This document shows, piece by piece, positions 58,954 through 64,000 of a stretch of 64,000 nucleotides of DNA. The DNA is from Candidatus Nitrotoga sp. LAW (lineage in GTDB: Bacteria; Pseudomonadota; Gammaproteobacteria; Burkholderiales; Gallionellaceae). The DNA lies in assembly GCA_003402315.1 (NCBI GenBank), contig QFXI01000026.1:44379-108378 (forward strand). Direction: 5' to 3'. The translations under genes were made by a program, and so were the position numbers. The notes below the pieces were generated by a model. The model was not told the origin of the DNA and did not search any database. It worked only from the letters and a program-made list of their open reading frames with translations. Numbering within the stretch: the first letter of the stretch is position 1; the number at the start of each line of letters is the position of its first letter.

Positions 58954-59876
58954 CGCGCGTGGTAGCTTTTGCTTATCATAACGTGGGTGTCCGTTGCCTG
59001 TCTGTATTACTGGCGCATGGCATAGAGGTGGCGCTGGTGGTTACTCATCGCGACAATCCTAAAGAAAATATCTGGTTTGCCAGCGTGGCCGAGTTGGCTG
59101 CGCTGCATGGCATTCCGGTCATCACACCAGACAATCCCAATACGGTGGAAGTGCTTGAGCAAATTCGAGCGTTACAACCCGACTTTCTTTTTTCCTTCTA
59201 TTATCGCGAAATGTTTAAGCGCGAGTTGCTGGAAATTCCTAAACAAGGTGCGCTCAATATGCATGGCTCGCTGCTACCGAAATATCGAGGCCGGGTGCCG
59301 GTAAATTGGGCCATCATTAAAGGCGAAACAGAAACTGGCGCGACCTTGCATTACATGACTGAAAAACCGGACAACGGCGCGGTGTTAGCGCAGCAGGCCG
59401 TACCAATATTGCCTGATGACACCGCACTCGAAGTATTCCAAAAAGTCACTGTGGCGGCTGAAATTGCATTGAATGCTTGCTTACCCGCTCTACTTGCAAG
59501 TACAGCAAAACCAGTAACGCAAGATTTAAGCCAAGGTGCATATTTCGGTGGGCGCAAACCGGAGGACGGCATTATTGACTGGTCGCAAGACGCTCGCAGC
59601 ATTCACAACTTGGTGCGTGCTGTGGCACCACCCTATCCGGGTGCGACTACCCAACTTTTGGGAAAATCCATGCGCATCCTGCAAACGTTGGTCACAACTT
59701 GCGCTACAACGGGCGAGACACCAGCTTTCTACATCAAAGAAGACAAGGCATACGCTATTTGCGGACAAGGTGAACTGCGCGTAGTACGTTTTGAGCTGGA
59801 TGGCGCAGAGATGAGCGCAACAGAATTTGTTACGCAGTATGGGACAGAAAAATTTGAATTTAATGTGTGTCTATAA
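58950..59876 (+). CDS. Formyltransferase (ArnA N-terminal-domain-like)
   Basis: The 308-residue protein matches the formyltransferase half of ArnA: catalytic Asn103 and His105 in ALNMHGSLLPKYRGR and Asp141 in EKPDNGAVLAQ, positions nearly the same as in E. coli ArnA. The C-terminal OB-like domain is present (GGRKPEDGIIDWSQDA, APPYPGATT). The NAD-dependent decarboxylase domain of bifunctional ArnA is absent, so this gene only formylates the UDP-amino-sugar with N10-formyl-THF. It overlaps the ArnC-like gene. Confidence 0.9.
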   Translation: MTRVVAFAYHNVGVRCLSVLLAHGIEVALVVTHRDNPKENIWFASVAELAALHGIPVITPDNPNTVEVLEQIRALQPDFLFSFYYREMFKRELLEIPKQGALNMHGSLLPKYRGRVPVNWAIIKGETETGATLHYMTEKPDNGAVLAQQAVPILPDDTALEVFQKVTVAAEIALNACLPALLASTAKPVTQDLSQGAYFGGRKPEDGIIDWSQDARSIHNLVRAVAPPYPGATTQLLGKSMRILQTLVTTCATTGETPAFYIKEDKAYAICGQGELRVVRFELDGAEMSATEFVTQYGTEKFEFNVCL

Positions 59877-59905
59877 TTATTAAAGAATTCGGGAATACAA
59901 TTTTC

Positions 59906-60802
59906 ATGCCCCAGTTAGCGCTTAAAATTGACGTTGATACCTATCGCGGTACGTGCGAGGGAGTTCCGCGTTTGGTAGAAACGTTGAAGCGACACAATGT
60001 GCAAGCCACATTTTTCTTTACTTTAGGTCCTGACCACACTGGGCGCGCTATCCGGCGTGTATTCCGTCCCGGTTTTTTAGGCAAGGTATCGCGCACCTCA
60101 GTGCTTGAACACTACGGCCTTAAGACGTTACTGTATGGCACTTTATTGCCTGGGCCGGATATTGGACGCAGCTGTGCACAAATATTACGCTCGGTACGCG
60201 ACGCAGGCTTTGAAGTCGGTATTCATTGCTACGACCATATCCGCTGGCAGGATTATGTCGCGGATAAAGATGCCAAGTGGACGAAGCGCGAGATGCAGCG
60301 CGCCGTGGATAGATTCATCGAGATTTTTGGCGTAGCGCCCAAGGCGCATGCCGCCGCTGGTTGGCAGATGAATCGGCATGCCCTACGCCTGATGCAACTA
60401 CTAGGGTTTGATTACAGTTCCGACACACGTGGCACACATCCTTTTATCCCCACTTGGAATGCAGAGATCGTTGACTGTCCGCAATTGCCTACCACCTTGC
60501 CTACGTTGGATGAAATCATCAATCGAGAGGGAATCACAGTGGAAAATGTAACGCAGCATTTATTAGGACTGACTGCAAATCCCCCAGCTATGGGTCATGT
60601 ATTTACGTTGCATGCCGAATTGGAAGGCGGCAAGTGGATGCCAGTATTCGAACAACTCATCATAGGCTGGAAAGAGCAAGGCTACGAGCTTGTTTCATTG
60701 CGCCAGTATTTGGAAAATCTTAAAGGCACTCTGCCACGAAATGAGTTAGTAATAGGGACAGTGGATGGACGTAGCGGGACACTGGCCATGCAGGGGAAAT
60801 AG
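59906..60802 (+). CDS. arnD: ArnD-like polysaccharide deacetylase/deformylase
   Basis: From ATG 59906 the product has 298 residues; the frame also extends to a GTG at 59867 that overlaps the upstream gene. The metal-site region KIDVDTYRGTCEGVPRLVE is almost the ArnD N-terminus, and FFTLGPDHTGRAIRR, HCYDHIRWQDY with the metal-ligand His, and AAAGWQMNRHALR follow. ArnD removes the formyl group after transfer to undecaprenyl phosphate, making the pathway run forward. It closes the arn-like operon. Confidence 0.88.
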   Translation: MPQLALKIDVDTYRGTCEGVPRLVETLKRHNVQATFFFTLGPDHTGRAIRRVFRPGFLGKVSRTSVLEHYGLKTLLYGTLLPGPDIGRSCAQILRSVRDAGFEVGIHCYDHIRWQDYVADKDAKWTKREMQRAVDRFIEIFGVAPKAHAAAGWQMNRHALRLMQLLGFDYSSDTRGTHPFIPTWNAEIVDCPQLPTTLPTLDEIINREGITVENVTQHLLGLTANPPAMGHVFTLHAELEGGKWMPVFEQLIIGWKEQGYELVSLRQYLENLKGTLPRNELVIGTVDGRSGTLAMQGK

Positions 60803-60912
60803 GCGCGGTAAGCTTCAGAGTTTTAGTTTAGCTGGAATTTGAGTGGCTGCTTACAAGGAGCTGGATGTGATTGTGTGCAAATGCCCTAGGGTTTGACCTT
60901 CTCGTTATCACA

Positions 60913-61716
60913 TCAGTTACCAAACCGATATGAAGCCATAGCGACATTAAATACTTTATCTACAAAAATACGGCTTCCGACATCATCACCCGCTGCGCCT
61001 ACTACTACCATTAACGGAATGAGGTGGTCTTCCCGTGGATGAGCCAGTCGAGCTACTGGTGCTATTTCCCAATTAATTAATTTCTCAGCACGGTTAACAG
61101 GGTTTGGGTCGGAAATTGCTTCATTTAAATACTGCTCGAATTGTTCGGACACAGGTGTAGCATCGGTTTGTCCGAATCCTCGCATGTTGTGGTAGGTAAG
61201 ACCACTTCCGATGATCAGAATGCCTTCATCCCGAAGGGGCTTCAAAGCTTCACCAGCCCGAATATGCTCCAAGGGATTGTAATTCGATTTCAATGAAAGC
61301 ATCACTACTGGAATACTTGCATCTGGATACATAAGGAACAAGGGAACAAAAGTTCCATGATCGAATCCTTGATGTGGATCTTCCTTGCTGCTGATTCCCG
61401 CTTGACTAAGTAACTCGCGAACGCGGCTTGCGAGCGCAGGCGACCCTAGTGCCGGATATTTGATCCGGTAGGTATGTTCAGGAAAACCAGAGTAGTCATA
61501 CCTCATCGGAGGATTGGCTGCAGTTGATACTGTAAATTCGCTTTCCTCCCAATGGCCCGTAATGACCAAAATTGCTTTCGGTCTACAGGGGAGGCTTGCC
61601 GGAAGCTGGCCCAATTCCCGAGCGGTTTTTGCAAATTGCTTTTTCATGCCATCAATATATGGCCAAGGACCGCCACCATGCGAGATGAAAAAAGTTGGAA
61701 GTTTAGTGTTATCCAT
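60913..61716 (-). CDS. LigB-type class III extradiol ring-cleavage dioxygenase (DODA family)
   Basis: The 267-residue protein has the four His/Asp sites of the DODA/YgiD group: SHGGGPWPYIDG (His13), LVITGHWEESEF, DPHQGFDHGTFVPLFLMYPD and LAHPREDHLIPLMVVVGAA. Family members cleave catechol-like rings such as 4,5-DOPA with a metal at the active site; many have no known natural substrate. It stands alone. The 110 bases between it and arnD show no gene, and nothing clear lies in the 178 bases between it and the cyclase. Confidence 0.9.
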   Translation of the reverse strand: MDNTKLPTFFISHGGGPWPYIDGMKKQFAKTARELGQLPASLPCRPKAILVITGHWEESEFTVSTAANPPMRYDYSGFPEHTYRIKYPALGSPALASRVRELLSQAGISSKEDPHQGFDHGTFVPLFLMYPDASIPVVMLSLKSNYNPLEHIRAGEALKPLRDEGILIIGSGLTYHNMRGFGQTDATPVSEQFEQYLNEAISDPNPVNRAEKLINWEIAPVARLAHPREDHLIPLMVVVGAAGDDVGSRIFVDKVFNVAMASYRFGN

Positions 61717-61894
61717 ATTTTTACTAGCTATTTATATAGTATGTTTTTAAATATAATTTTTTAGTTACAGCAAGGCAATAGCGTTTTAGTACTCAGGCGG
61801 CTATCGATATCTGGATTGCAAATGCTCCCGACATCCCCCAACAAGTCACCAGAACCAACAATCACTTAAATTCTAAGCGGAATACCTTACTGCA

Positions 61895-63535
61895 CTAGGT
61901 TGCGTAGTGAGCCCGGTTGCGGCCAGCGCGCTTCGCTTCATAAAGTGCACTGTCGGCACGGGCAAACACCGCAGTCGGTGTCGCATCATCGGATTGCTGG
62001 CACTGCACGACACCAATACTCACCGTCACAGATACTATCTGGCCGTTGGCGCTGTAACGCATGTCATTTACCTGGGAACGGATGCGCTCCGCCATTTTCA
62101 GGGCCATATCCGCTGTTGTTTCAACCATGATAATGATGAATTCATCACCACCATAGCGCGCAGCATAATCCACACTGCGTATCGATTGGCTGAGTATCTT
62201 GGCCACAGCTGCAATAACCTCATCACCCGCAATATGGCCGTAGCTGTCATTAAGAGTCTTGAAATAATCAATATCCATCATGAGCACTGCAAAAGGCCTT
62301 TGGTTACGCTTGAATCGGGCGAGCTCATCTTTCAGGATCACATCAAGTTTACTGCGATTGTAGAGACCGGTAAGTCCATCGGTAATTGAAAGCGTCTCAA
62401 GTAACTGATTCTGTTGCTGCATAGCTTTATTTGTGGCCACAACTTCAGCATGGCTATGACGCAATTTGTCCGCCATCTGATTAAATATCTGGGTGAGGTG
62501 GCCGAATTCATCATTTCGTGTAACAGGCAGCCGCACATCAAGATCCCCATCGGCAATACTGTTAGCTGCATTAATCAGATGCTGTAACGGTGTGACAATT
62601 GAACGCCCCATCCGAAAAGCCACTGCTGTCACTACCAACACTATTGTGCACACCAGTGCCAAATACAAATTGCGCAAATCCACCCAAGCGGCGTAAACAT
62701 CAGCACGATCCCGTTCGGCCACTACCGTGACCGGAAGTGCAGCAGGCGTATCTGCCAGACCAATCACTTCACGATGCATTCCCCCTTGAAAGATCATAGA
62801 CTCACCAGGTCGTGCCAGTAGCTGCCGTAGTACTACCCCATCCAGCGACCTTAGCTTGGTTGCGTTAGCGCGACTACTAAGCAACTCCCTGCCATTCTGA
62901 TCTAGCAATAACACCTCGCCCAGTGGTGACTTCGTCGAGTTTTTTAGATAAGGCTGCGCGGTACGTAAATCAAGCACGGCCACCAATGCGCCCATGAGTA
63001 TATTGTCATACGACAACACAGGAACCGCAACGCTCAGCGTCGCGGTGGCGCGCTGCTTTTCCCAATGGGGTGGCACGAGCACAATACCTTCGGTAAGCGC
63101 ACTTTCCGGCCAGCTTTTCGGCAAAATTATGGCGGAAGGTACCGCCGCACTACTGGCCACCACCTGTCCAGTAGCCCCGACCACGGTTAATTCCAATATT
63201 GTGTCTAATTTTGATTGCACCGAACTTAGATAGTGCGTCAAGGCCTGTGGAGCCTTATTAGGCTTGCCTGTAGGCGGGTGAGCAATCGGAGCAAGTCCAT
63301 CAATGACTGCATTGGATGTAGACAATGCGCGCACTGTGTGGATGTGCTTATTGATCCATAACTCCAACTCACGGCTGGCTTGGCTTGCCAGGGCGCGCAG
63401 TTCACGGGTTACATTATCGCTGATTTGTGCTTCATTCTGATGGAATGACAGCAGCCCTAAACCCAACGATGGAATAAGCGTAGCCATGATAGCGAAAACA
63501 AAAATTTTGCTTTTAATGCTTCTCAACAATACCAT
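61895..63535 (-). CDS. Membrane diguanylate cyclase (dCACHE-HAMP-GGDEF)
   Basis: The 546-residue protein has a first membrane helix (IKSKIFVFAIMATLIPSLGL), a periplasmic dCACHE-like sensor (about 35-280), a second helix (LYLALVCTIVLVVTAVAF), a HAMP domain (SIVTPLQHLINAANSIADGD) and a GGDEF domain (about 395-546). The active site RYGGDEFIII is intact, and the RSVD five residues before it is a product-inhibition I-site. It makes c-di-GMP in response to an external ligand. A heptanucleotide repeat lies in its leader 35 bases upstream. Confidence 0.95.
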   Translation of the reverse strand: MVLLRSIKSKIFVFAIMATLIPSLGLGLLSFHQNEAQISDNVTRELRALASQASRELELWINKHIHTVRALSTSNAVIDGLAPIAHPPTGKPNKAPQALTHYLSSVQSKLDTILELTVVGATGQVVASSAAVPSAIILPKSWPESALTEGIVLVPPHWEKQRATATLSVAVPVLSYDNILMGALVAVLDLRTAQPYLKNSTKSPLGEVLLLDQNGRELLSSRANATKLRSLDGVVLRQLLARPGESMIFQGGMHREVIGLADTPAALPVTVVAERDRADVYAAWVDLRNLYLALVCTIVLVVTAVAFRMGRSIVTPLQHLINAANSIADGDLDVRLPVTRNDEFGHLTQIFNQMADKLRHSHAEVVATNKAMQQQNQLLETLSITDGLTGLYNRSKLDVILKDELARFKRNQRPFAVLMMDIDYFKTLNDSYGHIAGDEVIAAVAKILSQSIRSVDYAARYGGDEFIIIMVETTADMALKMAERIRSQVNDMRYSANGQIVSVTVSIGVVQCQQSDDATPTAVFARADSALYEAKRAGRNRAHYAT

Positions 63536-63569
63536 CTATATGAATTTCCTTGCTAAAAATAAAAGCCAT

Positions 63570-63602
63570 CAATAATCAATAATCAATAATCAATAATCAA
63601 TA
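63570..63602. repeat. Heptanucleotide tandem repeat (CAATAAT)
   Basis: CAATAAT is repeated four times plus a five-base partial copy, without interruption. It lies 35-67 bases before the start codon of the diguanylate cyclase and abuts the end of the IS200-type element. Because 7 is not a multiple of 3, and because it sits in the leader, copy-number change could alter promoter or ribosome spacing. Confidence 0.9.
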
Positions 63603-64000
63603 CTAAACAACCACCGGCTAAAGCCGGAGGGTTTGAATTACGGACTGAAAGTCCAGATACGCGTCGCCTAAACGACGCGTCCTAATCGGGTTCCATTTTA
63701 AAATCATCGTTCGGCTTAGGCTCAAAATGATGCTCCAAATATTGCTCTATCATTGCTTCCGTCATCTGGCCTACCGTGGCACAAAAGTACCCTCTCGCCC
63801 AAAAGTGTCTCCCCCAGTATTTTTTTTCAGGTGCGGAAATTCTTCAAACAGCTTGCTCGATGTGCGCCCTTTGATTCGCCTCATGATCTCGCTGGGTGCC
63901 ATGTTAGGCGGACAGCTCACGAGGATGTGTACGTGATCTTTACTCACAACACCTTTGACGATCCTAATTTCAAAGGCTTCGCATGTCTCTCTCACCAAGC
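63603..64000 (-). mobile_element. IS200/IS605-family element, partial (3' end)
   Basis: The element runs off the window. Its end shows a series of small hairpins as expected for single-strand-transposing IS200 elements: CCGGC-TAAA-GCCGG (63614-63627), GGACT-GAA-AGTCC (63642-63654) and ACGCGTCG-N6-CGACGCGT (63659-63680). The transposase gene on the minus strand ends at 63682. The exact tip is probably near 63603-63610, next to the heptamer repeat. Confidence 0.8.
63682..64000 (-). pseudogene. IS200-type TnpA transposase, partial and frameshifted
   Basis: The N-terminus is beyond the window. The HUH catalytic motif is seen in VSKDHVHILVSCPPNMAPSE, followed by RRIKGRTSSKLFEEFPHLKK. At an A8 run (63820-63827, complement T8) the frame breaks. 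The expected continuation (YWGRHFWARGYFCATVGQMT) with the catalytic Tyr in MIEQYLEHH lies in another frame and ends at TAG 63682. Nine or six As would restore it. Either the copy is dead, slippage on A8 makes some full product, or the base count is a sequencing error. Confidence 0.85.

Noticed and set aside
63570..63602. CRISPR-like direct repeats
   Set aside because: The units are 7 bases and contiguous, without spacers; this is a simple tandem repeat.

Overview
The window looks like a chromosomal segment of a betaproteobacterium, most plausibly a Nitrosomonadales/Gallionellaceae-type organism. This is inferred from gene content: zipA next to ligA, a yebC-ruvCAB block, metZ (O-succinylhomoserine sulfhydrylase), a 4Fe-4S-type Fnr, and a PEP-CTERM exopolysaccharide locus with PrsT, PrsK and PrsR. 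No rRNA, tRNA or CRISPR array was found.

Layout. 1-9.95 kb is mostly housekeeping: the N-terminal two thirds of an ADP-forming acyl-CoA synthetase-type protein cut by the window edge, a low-GC methyltransferase, fumC, then a minus-strand block zipA-ligA-galU-hpt-mtiP-def. 10-13 kb is a small accessory operon headed by an ArsR repressor with a perfect 11-bp inverted-repeat operator, two SRPBCC/AHSA1 proteins (one a tandem two-domain fusion), a 15-codon remnant of a PhnB-like gene, a VOC protein and a GFA-fold protein. 13-16.8 kb holds divergent metR/metE with a folB-like gene overlapping metE. 16.8-21.3 kb is a scrambled region: a ParE-type toxin fragment, a DUF6629-like membrane protein, an IS110-family element whose transposase has lost its first catalytic Asp by frameshift, a YeeN-type YebC paralogue and a 188-bp MITE-like element.

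21.3-25.6 kb is a compact minus-strand cassette: a Tat-signal protein of unknown family, a PqqD-like chaperone, an HprK-related kinase, a nucleotidyltransferase and a GAF protein. It has the parts list of a peptide/protein modification system (HPr-rel-A type) and is the best candidate for poorly described biology here. 26-34.6 kb has fnr, a Sco/SenC copper chaperone, recX-recA-pncC, metZ behind a SAM-II riboswitch with a terminator, and yebC-ruvC-ruvA-ruvB.

34.6-54.3 kb is an envelope/exopolysaccharide region: an outer-membrane barrel with a FimV-like N-terminus, an RND/MMPL transporter fused in frame to a LolA-like protein (with an internal Shine-Dalgarno and GTG), a ThiF-type enzyme, a PEP-CTERM protein with a sigma-54 promoter, two paralogous PEP-CTERM-associated acyltransferases, a methyltransferase, prsT, a UDP-sugar dehydrogenase, an EpsB-type sugar transferase, prsK and prsR. 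PrsK/PrsR plus sigma-54 probably drive the PEP-CTERM gene. No exosortase lies in the window. 54.6-60.8 kb is an arn-like operon (ArnT-, EamA-, ArnB-, ArnC-, formyltransferase- and ArnD-like) for adding an amino sugar to a lipid or glycan, without a visible decarboxylase. The end carries a LigB-type dioxygenase, a diguanylate cyclase with a heptanucleotide repeat in its leader, and the frameshifted 3' part of an IS200 transposase.
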